Of a stretch of 17,381 nucleotides of DNA, positions 6,616 to 15,190 are shown piece after piece. The translations under genes and the position numbers were made by a program. Below the pieces are notes generated by a model that did not search any database, was not told the origin of the DNA, and saw only the letters and a list, made by a program, of their open reading frames with translations. Each line of letters opens with the position of its first letter. Within the stretch, counting starts at the first letter, position 1. Location: contig CAZOPW010000048.1 of assembly GCA_964581795.1 (NCBI GenBank), forward strand, positions 1-17,381, written 5' to 3'. Origin of the DNA: EX4572-165 sp964581795 (GTDB taxonomy: Archaea; Thermoplasmatota; E2; DHVEG-1).

Positions 6616-8010
6616 ATGGTTCATAGTACACAAAAATCGATTTGTATCATAGGAGCAGGAATTTCGGGTCTTACTGCTGCAGCACTTCTTTCTAAAAAAG
6701 GATATAATGTAACTGTTTATGAAAAAGAAGCAATAGTTGGGGGAAGAGCACTTTCATTGAATGGTGGTTCGTTAACAGAAGAAAATTATTTAGCAATTCT
6801 CTCTCAATATCATTCATCTATAGCTTTTACAGAACCGGAATTAAACACGATAATGCAGGATAAATCGTTAGATGGATATAAAATAGATTTAGGTTATCAT
6901 GCCATTGGCGGGGGTGTTCTTTCCAATTTAAATGATGTGTTACAGGAATTTGATGAACATGTAGACTTCCTAGAGTCTTATGTTGGTTTTATTGATAAAA
7001 ACAGATACCAATTTCCCTTCTTATCAAAAATTGATAAGTTGAAAATACTTCCCAATATCCTTAGGTTGTTATTTGCCAGTGAAAAAACACTCAAAAGACT
7101 TGATGAAGTATCGATAACTGAAACTATAAAAAAATATGGTAAGGGGAATATGAAACTTATTTTAGAGATTTTCTCAAGATCAATTACCACAGTAAACAAC
7201 CTAGATAGAATTTCTACGGGTGAAATGTTTCGAGCACAAAGAAATCTTTATCGAGGATCAAAACCTGTCGGATATCCAAAAGGTGGGTTAAATGCTATTC
7301 ATCAAAGACTCGCAGATATCATAAGAAATAATGGTGGTAATATAAAGTTGAAAACGCCTGTAGAAAAAATTATAATAAAAAATGGTAAAGCAGTCAATGT
7401 TAAGATAAACGGAAAAATTCAATCGTATGATTATTTTATTTATTCAGGATTATTGCAGTCTTTTTTTTCTATTGTTGATGAATCTAAATTTCCATTTAAG
7501 TATGTAACTACATTAAAAGGTTTAACCGGAACAGGCAGTCTCAGTGCGTATTATTCACTAAAAAATATGCCTGTTGATTTAATAGGAAAAACGTTTCATT
7601 TTATTGAACGTGATGCTGGGGTGGATGGAAAAGATGCAGTTGGTATGATTGATTTTATGGCGGCTCATCCTGAATCAAAGATAAGTCCTTCGGGTGAGAA
7701 AGTAATCCAAGCTTATATTATTTGTACACCTGAGGAAGCAAAAAATAGAGATGTGTTAATTCGATTAAAAAAAGTTCTTGATAAGAATCTAAATCGATTA
7801 ATTCCAGAGTATAAAAAACAATTAAATTGGGCGTTATATCCTGCTGTTTGGCATTTGGATGGAGTCGCAAAAACAATTGATAATCCAAAACCGGAGATTC
7901 ATACGCCTATAAAAAATTTATTTGTGATTGGTGATGGAGTTAAAGCACCGGGTATAGGATTTAACTGTGCATTGAATAGTGCAAGAAAACTAGATACAAA
8001 ATATTTTTAA
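6616..8010 (+). CDS. CrtI-like FAD-dependent desaturase/dehydrogenase
   Basis: The 464 residues belong to the phytoene-desaturase-like FAD oxidoreductases (amine-oxidase fold). The N-terminus carries the dinucleotide motif G13-x-G15-x2-G18 followed by VYEKEAIVGGRA at 34-45. The C-terminus has the family's FAD-closing segment NLFVIGDGVKAPGIGFN. Members desaturate, isomerise or saturate polyprenoid chains at the membrane. Between VGGRA and YKIDLGYHAIGGG there are about 43 residues where canonical CrtI proteins have around 10, an insertion near the substrate entrance. A CrtD-like carotenoid desaturase, a carotenoid isomerase or a retinol-saturase-like enzyme are all possible. The start lies 5 nt after the UbiA gene with AGGATG just upstream. 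A weak T-run downstream (cttttt, about 8036-8041) could end the operon. Confidence 0.88.
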   Translation: MVHSTQKSICIIGAGISGLTAAALLSKKGYNVTVYEKEAIVGGRALSLNGGSLTEENYLAILSQYHSSIAFTEPELNTIMQDKSLDGYKIDLGYHAIGGGVLSNLNDVLQEFDEHVDFLESYVGFIDKNRYQFPFLSKIDKLKILPNILRLLFASEKTLKRLDEVSITETIKKYGKGNMKLILEIFSRSITTVNNLDRISTGEMFRAQRNLYRGSKPVGYPKGGLNAIHQRLADIIRNNGGNIKLKTPVEKIIIKNGKAVNVKINGKIQSYDYFIYSGLLQSFFSIVDESKFPFKYVTTLKGLTGTGSLSAYYSLKNMPVDLIGKTFHFIERDAGVDGKDAVGMIDFMAAHPESKISPSGEKVIQAYIICTPEEAKNRDVLIRLKKVLDKNLNRLIPEYKKQLNWALYPAVWHLDGVAKTIDNPKPEIHTPIKNLFVIGDGVKAPGIGFNCALNSARKLDTKYF

Positions 8011-8165
8011 TAGGAAAAAAGAATCAACCCTTAATCTTTTTAAATTAAAGGAGTATGTATTTATTAGAGAAAAGATAAGTATTCCTTTGAATAATACTTA
8101 GAAAATTATATTACTCTTTTCTGTGTATTTAGTAGTTATAATAGGTAACCAATTGTAAAATAATA

Positions 8166-8173
8166 TTTATATA
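8166..8173 (+). promoter_or_regulatory. TATA box of a probably leaderless archaeal promoter
   Basis: TTTATATA is centred near 8169.5, about 25 nt before the ATG at 8194 and 28 nt before the in-frame ATG at 8197. This is the archaeal spacing from TATA to transcription start, and no Shine-Dalgarno lies between. The message for the acyltransferase is thus expected to begin at or next to the start codon. It is the strongest sequence sign in the window that the organism is an archaeon. Confidence 0.6.
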
Positions 8174-8193
8174 ATATTATAAATTAAGTTATT

Positions 8194-9366
8194 ATGATGG
8201 CGCCTATTACAAAACTAGTTTATGAACAAAACAATAAAGAGGTTATACCCGTCATCAGAATTAAAGAGGTAAAAAAAGATACTTTAAAAGAATTTTTCAG
8301 GATTCCATGGAAAGTATATCAGAACAACCCTTTTTGGGTTCCTCCCTTTTGGAGTGAATTCAAAGAATTTTTTAAACAAGACAATCCTTTCTGGAATCAT
8401 TCGGAAAAAAAGCTTTATATATCATATAAAAATGATGAACCAGTTGGACGAATTGCTGCTATTATAGACCATCGATATTGTCAATATCAAAAGAAAAAAA
8501 TTGGTTTTTTTGGTTTTTTTGAATGCATAAATGATTTTGAAGTTGCAAATGAATTATTTTCAGAAGCGGAAAAATGGTTATCATCAAAAGAAATGACTAT
8601 TATGCAAGGGCCAATTGATGGACGAGTAGATAATGGATGTGGATTCCTTTACCAGGGATTCAACCATTTACCAAGTCTTTTATCGACTTACTCTCAAAAA
8701 TATTATCTATCTTTTGCAAAAAAATATGGTCTGAAGAAATCAAGAGATCAAATAACATATTATATTGATTTAACAAAACCGTTACCCCATCAGTTAAAAG
8801 AAAAAGCTGAACAATGTAGATCCGATGGATTTTCCATCCGCCAATTCAAACGTTTTCGAACAAAAAAGGAATTAGCTTGGTGGGTTGATTTATTTCTGGA
8901 TACATTTTCAGATCATTGGGGATATGTACCAGTTTCACCAGAGGAAGTCACAAAGAGATTTGGTGTGAAACAATTACAATGGTTTGTAGATACGGATTTC
9001 TTTTTAATTGCTGAATATAACAATAAACCCGTAGCTTATCTTTGGGCCATACCCGAATATAATCAACTTTTCCATTCAATGAATGGAAAATTAGATTTCC
9101 CTCAATTATTAAAATTTTTATGGAAAAAAAACAATATCACAAAAGGTAAATTACATCTTATAGGAGTAAAAGAAAAGTTTAGGGGAAAACAAATTGCCTC
9201 ACTTCTCAATTATGAAGCACTACGAAAAATGAAAGATGAAGGATATGTTGGTGCTGAGATTGGTTGGGTTGATGAAAAAAATAAAGATGCTCATAAAATT
9301 ATTAAAATAACTGAAGCTGAAATCCTAAAAAAACATCGGGTTTTTGAAAAACACATTTTAATCTAA
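8194..9366 (+). CDS. GNAT-fold N-acyltransferase-like protein
   Basis: A soluble protein of 390 residues in a GNAT-related family typically of 370-390 residues, recognised by NPFWVPP near residue 46, a GRIAAIIDH strand, a GFFGFFECI stretch and a second half with the acyl-CoA-binding loop (VKEKFRGKQIASLLNYEAL, about 325-343). The two halves look like a tandem pair of GNAT domains, the N-terminal one degenerate. The family is widespread but its substrates are not established; acyl transfer from acyl-CoA to an amine or hydroxyl is inference. Two adjacent ATGs (8194, 8197) are possible starts, with a TATA box at leaderless distance. It is followed after 15 nt by the large secreted membrane protein, so it probably heads a four- or five-gene operon. 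Confidence 0.82.
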   Translation: MMAPITKLVYEQNNKEVIPVIRIKEVKKDTLKEFFRIPWKVYQNNPFWVPPFWSEFKEFFKQDNPFWNHSEKKLYISYKNDEPVGRIAAIIDHRYCQYQKKKIGFFGFFECINDFEVANELFSEAEKWLSSKEMTIMQGPIDGRVDNGCGFLYQGFNHLPSLLSTYSQKYYLSFAKKYGLKKSRDQITYYIDLTKPLPHQLKEKAEQCRSDGFSIRQFKRFRTKKELAWWVDLFLDTFSDHWGYVPVSPEEVTKRFGVKQLQWFVDTDFFLIAEYNNKPVAYLWAIPEYNQLFHSMNGKLDFPQLLKFLWKKNNITKGKLHLIGVKEKFRGKQIASLLNYEALRKMKDEGYVGAEIGWVDEKNKDAHKIIKITEAEILKKHRVFEKHILI

Positions 9367-9381
9367 TAAAGGAGTGATTTA

Positions 9382-12300
9382 GTGAATAAGTTAAAAATCA
9401 GAAAAAATAAACACATGTTTATTTTCGTTTTATTCATTTTATTCTTTTCCTTATTTTCAATTAACCCATGTATTTCAGGTCAACCTTTATGGGATGAAGA
9501 TTGGTCCTTTATGCAGCAAATTGATATCCCTATAGATACCTCTTTGGATGCTGCGAAATATCAACCGATTGATTTCAGAATGAATTTTAAATCAACGTGT
9601 TGGGCAAAAAATGAACAAGTTCATTCCATTCGTGTCTGTTGTTGGGATGGAAGTAGCTGGCATGAACTTGAATCTCAAATCTATGATTTGCAATATACTA
9701 ATGAACCATACATTTCAGCGTGTAGCATTGTCTTTCTGATCCCCGAATTTGCAGATGGAAAGGAACAATACTATGTGTATTATGATGATTCAGAAACTTC
9801 TTCTCCTAATTATCCAAATCATATAACCTATGATGAGTCATCGTACTATTATGAACCTATTTCAGGGTATCCTCTGGTTTCAGATTATTACGAGATAAGA
9901 GATGATGGACTGATTAGTTACATGTTATCCTACGAAGGCAAGTTCATGGGGTATAATACAGGTCAACATGTGTATAAAATGCTGGATGGAACAACAAAAT
10001 TAGTTCCCAAAAATGCTGAATTATTTGCTGGATTTGATTTTAAATATTGTTATGATGAAGGATTATTTGATTATAGTTCAACAAGTCAAAAACTTGTATC
10101 CAAAGAAATATTTACCGCAGGCAATCTAATGATTGAAATTGGTATTGTAAGTACATCAAAATTCAATGATTTGCAAACAACTGCTACTTACAAATATTAT
10201 CATTGTCCTTCTTCAACGAAGCGTATTCATGTTCATGTAACTCATGAAGCATTAGAAACAATAGAGGTTTATTCAGATGCAAACACAGATGGTATTTTCG
10301 CTTCACTTCAAGCAGGAGGACCAAAAAGTAGATCCATTGAAGAATTAAATATTGGTGAAATACTTCCAAAGCTTCATTTTATTAATGAAATGAACACGTT
10401 AACCTCTTATCCAATAGATACTGATCCTGAATATATAAAGGGTGATCCCGACATACGAATTATTCGTGTTGAGGATGACGCGGACCTTGGTGATGATGCT
10501 TGGGTTTCATTTGATGAAGGTGAAGTAGGTAAGGCTCATGCGTTAATGTTTGACTCAAATGAGGTTGTTCAGAGTGATTTAGATGAAACAGATGGATTGC
10601 AAATTAATGTATTTGAAATGGATTATCCACATTTAGCCGGTCTTGAAAACAATATAGCAACAGTGCAGGTTGGAAGAAATTCTGTAGAGCCAAATGAGGG
10701 TCATGATTTATCGATTCCAAAAGGATTTACAGTAGAATTTAATGCTGCATTTTTTTCATCACCCGAGCAAGGATATCCTTCAGTGCAATCTGAATATCAA
10801 CTCTTTCAAGAGATAGTGAAATTAAAGCCAAAAACAACTGCTGACATAGAATCCGATGTTGAAGATGAACCTCAATATGATTTAACAGTGTATGTTCATA
10901 ATGAACAGGCATTTCCATTTGGGTCTAGCCTTTCTGCTGCACTTGGATTCAACTTTTCGTATCTTACTGTAGAATTGTATAAACAAAACAATTTTGCTTA
11001 CTCTCAAAATGCTGTTAATATTCCATTAAATGCCTTAGCTGAATTAAAAGATCCAACATTTGTTGAACAAATAAAAGCTATGGTTAATATTATTGATTAT
11101 CGAAACATATCTCTTTTTAAAAAGGCAACTTTTTCTGATGTAACAAAAGGCACCTACGTTGTAAAAGTCTATAAGGAACATCCACTATTTTCATCAAACC
11201 GTGAATTTATTGGCTATGGGATTGTCGATGTTCAGGGGGATCAGAACACCCGTATTTGGTGTAGAAAAGAATCGTTTATTGAAGTTTCACTTACAGATCA
11301 ATATAATGAAAAAATCTCTGATGCAAAAGTTTTTTTAAAACACGATAATCAAACGATTTCTTCTTCAATTACAGATAAGTCAGGTGAAGTATTGCTTTCC
11401 GCACCTACCCAAAATGAACACTATGCTTTAATAATTACATATAATGATCAAACAGTATATCAAGAATCCGTGAAATTACCTGTTCTCCCAAGGATAAACA
11501 GACTACAAAAATCAATCATTCTCCAACGTTATAACATACAGCTTTCAGTAAAAGACACTTGGAATCAAATTCCTTTTGTTGATCTTCAGCCAACTCTTTC
11601 TGTAGAAAAAAATAATGATTCTCTTATCCAACCAGAATTAAATCAAGATTGTTATCTATTTTCCAATTTACCTTCAAACACGTATCGACTTCGATTATCT
11701 TTTAAGTCATTTAACGTTGAAAAAATAATACAATTAACAGATGATACACATATTGAAGTAGAATTCCCTGCAGAATTCCCGGTTTCTGTTTCTATTCGAG
11801 ACATCAGAGGAAATAATTTACCAGAGACAACCCTAGTTATACAACGAAATAATAAAGAACAACGAGTACAACTGGATTCCTCTGATTCAACTATTGCCCT
11901 TCCCCCAGGAGAATATACAATCACAGTATACGATGATGATAAGGAAATTGGCGTTCAAACTATTGAAGTATATGGTGGAAAAAATGTACATGTGATTACT
12001 CATCAAGAACCTTTTTATCCAATCCTTGCAGCAATTGTATGTAGTCTTTTCATAATATTATCTCTTGCTTATTTATTTATTTGGGGAGATAAAACATATA
12101 TGCCCCTCATTTTAATCATTGCACTCCTTCTCCTCTCACTCTTTTTGCCTTGGTGGGAGTTACAGGGTGATTCAGCTGATTTTGAAACATCAACACAACT
12201 TTTTTTCGTCCCACAAAATATGATTACCACATATCACTCAGACGAAAGTATGACTGGAGAAATGGCTTATTTACCAGACGAAATAATGATGTTAATATCT

Positions 12301-12666
12301 GTTATTATTATTGCCACTGTAACGAGTAGTATTTTGATAATAATAAGCCAATATGTAAAAAAGAGAACTTCAGCCAAACAACGCTATCAAAAGATATTTA
12401 TGCTTACTATTTTGTTTTTACTTCTTGCTAGTTTAGTTGGATTTCTTTTTGCAATGAATGAAGTCAGTAGGATTAGTGTCGGTAGTATTATTGGTTCAGG
12501 TAAAGTTGAATTTGGTGTTCCAGGAGAATCAAGTTTATATAATGTGAATTGCACATGGGGTCCTTCATTAGGTTTTTATTTCTTTCTGATAGCGACGATC
12601 GTATATCTTAGCCAAATTATTTATAACATAGTTAAACGATTGTGGAAAAAGAATGAACCGGAATAA
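9382..12666 (+). CDS. Large secreted DUF2341-like protein with beta-sandwich domains and five C-terminal membrane helices
   Basis: A 1094-residue protein beginning with GTG, supported by AAAGGAGTG 5 nt before it. Residues 1-33 are a signal peptide (basic start, a hydrophobic core FIFVLFILFFSLFS, then small residues). Residues 37-145 (WDEDWSFMQQIDIPID and PEFADGKEQYYVYYDD) resemble the DUF2341 domain common in archaeal surface proteins. The middle is extracellular beta-rich sequence, with two carboxypeptidase-regulatory/CnaB-like modules near 632-700 (EVSLTDQYNEKISDAKVFLK, then TDKSGEV) and 800-872 (ending LPPGEYTITVYDDD). Five membrane helices follow, at about 879-899, 907-926, 973-993, 1010-1032 and 1057-1081, with LPWWELQG after the second. 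A large ectodomain anchored by a membrane bundle suggests an envelope adhesin, sensor or scaffold. I cannot assign a function. It overlaps the sulfotransferase by 14 nt. Confidence 0.82.
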   Translation: MNKLKIRKNKHMFIFVLFILFFSLFSINPCISGQPLWDEDWSFMQQIDIPIDTSLDAAKYQPIDFRMNFKSTCWAKNEQVHSIRVCCWDGSSWHELESQIYDLQYTNEPYISACSIVFLIPEFADGKEQYYVYYDDSETSSPNYPNHITYDESSYYYEPISGYPLVSDYYEIRDDGLISYMLSYEGKFMGYNTGQHVYKMLDGTTKLVPKNAELFAGFDFKYCYDEGLFDYSSTSQKLVSKEIFTAGNLMIEIGIVSTSKFNDLQTTATYKYYHCPSSTKRIHVHVTHEALETIEVYSDANTDGIFASLQAGGPKSRSIEELNIGEILPKLHFINEMNTLTSYPIDTDPEYIKGDPDIRIIRVEDDADLGDDAWVSFDEGEVGKAHALMFDSNEVVQSDLDETDGLQINVFEMDYPHLAGLENNIATVQVGRNSVEPNEGHDLSIPKGFTVEFNAAFFSSPEQGYPSVQSEYQLFQEIVKLKPKTTADIESDVEDEPQYDLTVYVHNEQAFPFGSSLSAALGFNFSYLTVELYKQNNFAYSQNAVNIPLNALAELKDPTFVEQIKAMVNIIDYRNISLFKKATFSDVTKGTYVVKVYKEHPLFSSNREFIGYGIVDVQGDQNTRIWCRKESFIEVSLTDQYNEKISDAKVFLKHDNQTISSSITDKSGEVLLSAPTQNEHYALIITYNDQTVYQESVKLPVLPRINRLQKSIILQRYNIQLSVKDTWNQIPFVDLQPTLSVEKNNDSLIQPELNQDCYLFSNLPSNTYRLRLSFKSFNVEKIIQLTDDTHIEVEFPAEFPVSVSIRDIRGNNLPETTLVIQRNNKEQRVQLDSSDSTIALPPGEYTITVYDDDKEIGVQTIEVYGGKNVHVITHQEPFYPILAAIVCSLFIILSLAYLFIWGDKTYMPLILIIALLLLSLFLPWWELQGDSADFETSTQLFFVPQNMITTYHSDESMTGEMAYLPDEIMMLISVIIIATVTSSILIIISQYVKKRTSAKQRYQKIFMLTILFLLLASLVGFLFAMNEVSRISVGSIIGSGKVEFGVPGESSLYNVNCTWGPSLGFYFFLIATIVYLSQIIYNIVKRLWKKNEPE

Positions 12667-13774
12667 TCAAAATAAGAATAACCGAAATATTCAGCATCCT
12701 TTATTCGGTGTTTCTATTAAAAACTGGATACAGTTACTTGACATTAACGGGGGAGTAGATAGACAATTTCTTGATCGAGCAGCGTTTATTACTCTTGGAT
12801 CTGTAGCTACTGCTCCTTCTAGAGTAATGTTTCAGCTTTTATATGAAAAAAAAATCAAATCATTTCAGATGAACCATTCACCAGTTTTTATTATCGGTCA
12901 TTGGAGAAGTGGAACAACCTATCTTCATGAGTTATTAAGTGCTGATCCGCAATTTTGTTACGTTTCACTTTGGAATACAATGCTTCCTAATAGTTTTCCT
13001 TTATTTGAATCATCAAAAGAATTCCTTGCAAATTTCCTTCCCAGAACCAGGCCTATGGATAACATTGAAGTTGAAATTAATGGACCATATGAGGAAGAAG
13101 CAGGAATTGCGGTGTTATCAAAATGGTCATTTTTTCATGCGTTACATTTTCCAAAAAATGCTGAGGAACAATACCTGAAATCAATTCATTTTACTGATTT
13201 ATCTGAAAAAGAGAAAAAAGAATGGAAAAAAATGTATTTAAATTTCATGAAAACTGTTGTTTATACAAACCAAGGAAAACGATTACTCCTAAAAGATCCT
13301 GCAAATACTGCTCGTATTCCCGTTTTGTTAGAGTTATTTCCCAAAGCTAAGTTTATTCATATTTATAGAAACCCATATAAAGTCTATAAGTCAACGGTGA
13401 AGATGAGAAATAAAGTTCTCACTAGACTCGCGTTACAAAAAGGAAATGAAACTGAAATTGAACAACAAGTGATTGATAATTATAAACGGTTGATGAAAAG
13501 TTATTTCGAACAAAAAAAATCGATTCCAAATGATCATCTAATTGAAATCCGATATGAAGATTTGGTAAAAAACCCAATGAAACAAGTGGATTCAATTTAC
13601 AATCAACTTAACCTTGAGTTGACTGATGATGCAAAAAAGGAAATGAATAAATATCTTGAAAGAAAAAAGGATTACAAGACAAATAAATATTCATTTGAAG
13701 ACCGGATTATAAAACGAGTGAAAAAAGAATGGAATTTTACAATCGAGAAATGGAATTATAATCCTCCAAAATAA
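12653..13774 (+). CDS. PAPS-dependent sulfotransferase family protein
   Basis: It should transfer sulfate from 3'-phosphoadenosine-5'-phosphosulfate to a hydroxyl or amine. The 373 residues contain the 5'-phosphosulfate-binding loop IIGHWRSGTTYLHELL (80-95, with R85-S86-G87-T88-T89) and the 3'-phosphate-binding segment IHIYRNPYKVYKSTVKM (235-251, with R239 and S247). LLLKDPANTARIP (211-223) between them is also typical. There is no signal peptide or membrane helix, so it acts in the cytosol or at the inner membrane face. The first ATG overlaps the end of the preceding gene (GAATGA context), with only a weak ggaaaaag site, so translational coupling is likely. Sulfotransferases of this bacterial and eukaryotic type are unusual in archaea. 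No PAPS-synthesis genes are in the window; the acceptor is unknown. Confidence 0.9.
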   Translation: MNRNNQNKNNRNIQHPLFGVSIKNWIQLLDINGGVDRQFLDRAAFITLGSVATAPSRVMFQLLYEKKIKSFQMNHSPVFIIGHWRSGTTYLHELLSADPQFCYVSLWNTMLPNSFPLFESSKEFLANFLPRTRPMDNIEVEINGPYEEEAGIAVLSKWSFFHALHFPKNAEEQYLKSIHFTDLSEKEKKEWKKMYLNFMKTVVYTNQGKRLLLKDPANTARIPVLLELFPKAKFIHIYRNPYKVYKSTVKMRNKVLTRLALQKGNETEIEQQVIDNYKRLMKSYFEQKKSIPNDHLIEIRYEDLVKNPMKQVDSIYNQLNLELTDDAKKEMNKYLERKKDYKTNKYSFEDRIIKRVKKEWNFTIEKWNYNPPK

Positions 13775-13876
13775 CGGTTTAAATATTATAAGAACAGGTG
13801 TTTTTAAATGTTAAATGATTATTTGTAAATGCTCTTTTTCAATGCTTTTGAAGTTAGTATTGTATTGTGAGAAGAA
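13775..13876 (+). promoter_or_regulatory. Possible internal promoter and T-tracts before the BPL-N-like gene
   Basis: This 102-nt gap has a TATA-like tttaaatattata (13778-13790) right after the sulfotransferase stop, then two T-tracts (around 13800-13806 and 13832-13837) that could weaken upstream transcripts. Start of transcription would fall near 13810, leaving a leader of about 65 nt. Only a weak gagaagaa precedes the next ATG. The downstream genes may therefore form a separate unit. Confidence 0.3.
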
Positions 13877-15175
13877 ATGAGAAAAGAAATTGGGAAAAAG
13901 ATTAAAGTTGCAATTCTTGCAGAAGAACCAGTAGGATGGGGTTCAGGTAAACATTATTTTCCAATTATTCTTGATAATTATACTTGGAAAACACAGAATG
14001 GAATTTATCAAATTCAGACGGTTACTGTTACTGATAAAGATATCATTAATAATATGTTATTGAAAGAATCCTTTGATGTATTATTGATTCCTGGCGGAGG
14101 TGTTGGAGATGGAGCGTGTCTTACAAAAGGATTCAACACCATTCCATCTGTGAAAAAATGGAAAAAGAATATCAAGCGATTCATTCAGCACGGTGGAGGT
14201 TTTGTTGGTATTTGCGGAGGAACTGCGCTTATCACTTCTTTGGTAACTGATTGTAAATCCAAGACCTTTGTTGAAAAACAATATCATAAAAGTGCTATTG
14301 GGGTATCAACTGTTAAATCATATTATCCTCATTTAGCATTTCCTCTTTTTTATTTGAAGCAACAGAAGCATCCTGAACGAGTTGGGGCAGCTGCTTATGT
14401 GTTTTCATTTCACCCTGGATTTACAGATGATGGTAGATATCTATTTACTGCAGGTGTCCCAGTTGATTTTAAAATCGATAAATATCACAGTTTTTTCCGA
14501 GGATATGAGAAAGATGTTTTACGAATGAGATGGTGGGGTGGACCAGGTTTACTTTTGTCTGAAGAAAACAAGCGCGATATTACTGTTCTTGCATCATATC
14601 CTGAAAAGGATTTTTCACAACAACCGGAAACTAGGATTCACGCCTGGGTATATGTTGGAGGTTTACATGGATTGATCAAGGGATTAAAAAAGGCGTTATA
14701 TTTTATAAAGAATAATCAATATTCATTTACAAAATTATTCACTCTTCTTTTTTATTTTGCGGGTGATTGGAAAAAAAGTAAGAAAGATATAAATTTACGT
14801 GTTGCCAATAAAGCAGCGATAATACAAGAAACATATCCAAATGAACACAAAGGTAGAATGTTTTTATGTTCAACTCATCCTGAATATATGATTTGGGATG
14901 GTGGATATATCACGGAAAGGGATGATAGAAGGTTCAATTGTATTGCGGATGGATTTCATCAATGGAAAGATATCAAAGGTTTTTCAAAAGATGGAATAAA
15001 AGAGTTAACTTCAACTTGGTGGGTAGTAAGAAGAGCTGTTGCCTGGGCAGCAAAAGTCCCTGAGCAAGATTATCCGCCCATAGAAAAAGTAAATAGCTCA
15101 GATGAAGAAGTTAAAAGGCTTGCACAAGATTTATTTTGGAATAAACGCATTAAAAGTCAGATAGAAGATATATGA
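13877..15175 (+). CDS. BPL-N-like class I amidotransferase-fold protein with Cys-His-Glu triad
   Basis: The 432 residues resemble the BPL-N group (Pfam biotin-protein-ligase N-terminal domain), a class I glutamine-amidotransferase-like fold. FDVLLIPGGGVGDGA (66-80) precedes a nucleophile elbow GGGFVGICGGTAL (106-118) with C113. Near the end, CSTHPEYMIWDGGY (331-344) supplies H334 and E336, completing a C-H-E arrangement like that of glutaminases. Between WWGGPGLLL (219-227) and that motif are about 100 residues, including a partly hydrophobic insert (around 255-310) that may touch a membrane, so it is longer than usual family members. No biotin ligase domain is present. It could be an amidase, peptidase or amidotransferase; the substrate is unknown. 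The third UbiA gene starts 15 nt after it, so the two are probably co-expressed. Confidence 0.78.
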   Translation: MRKEIGKKIKVAILAEEPVGWGSGKHYFPIILDNYTWKTQNGIYQIQTVTVTDKDIINNMLLKESFDVLLIPGGGVGDGACLTKGFNTIPSVKKWKKNIKRFIQHGGGFVGICGGTALITSLVTDCKSKTFVEKQYHKSAIGVSTVKSYYPHLAFPLFYLKQQKHPERVGAAAYVFSFHPGFTDDGRYLFTAGVPVDFKIDKYHSFFRGYEKDVLRMRWWGGPGLLLSEENKRDITVLASYPEKDFSQQPETRIHAWVYVGGLHGLIKGLKKALYFIKNNQYSFTKLFTLLFYFAGDWKKSKKDINLRVANKAAIIQETYPNEHKGRMFLCSTHPEYMIWDGGYITERDDRRFNCIADGFHQWKDIKGFSKDGIKELTSTWWVVRRAVAWAAKVPEQDYPPIEKVNSSDEEVKRLAQDLFWNKRIKSQIEDI

Positions 15176-15190
15176 GTTGAATGGAGGGTA

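Noticed and set aside
11652..11924. Minus-strand 90-codon frame within the large surface protein gene
   Set aside because: It lies wholly inside a well-supported gene with a signal peptide and beta-rich domains, and lacks any start signal of its own.
14081..14287. Minus-strand 68-codon frame within the BPL-N-like gene
   Set aside because: It is antisense to the conserved nucleophile region, so it is an artefact of that gene's codon use.
13877..15175. Biotin-protein ligase
   Set aside because: Only the N-terminal amidotransferase-like fold is present; there is no biotin ligase catalytic domain.
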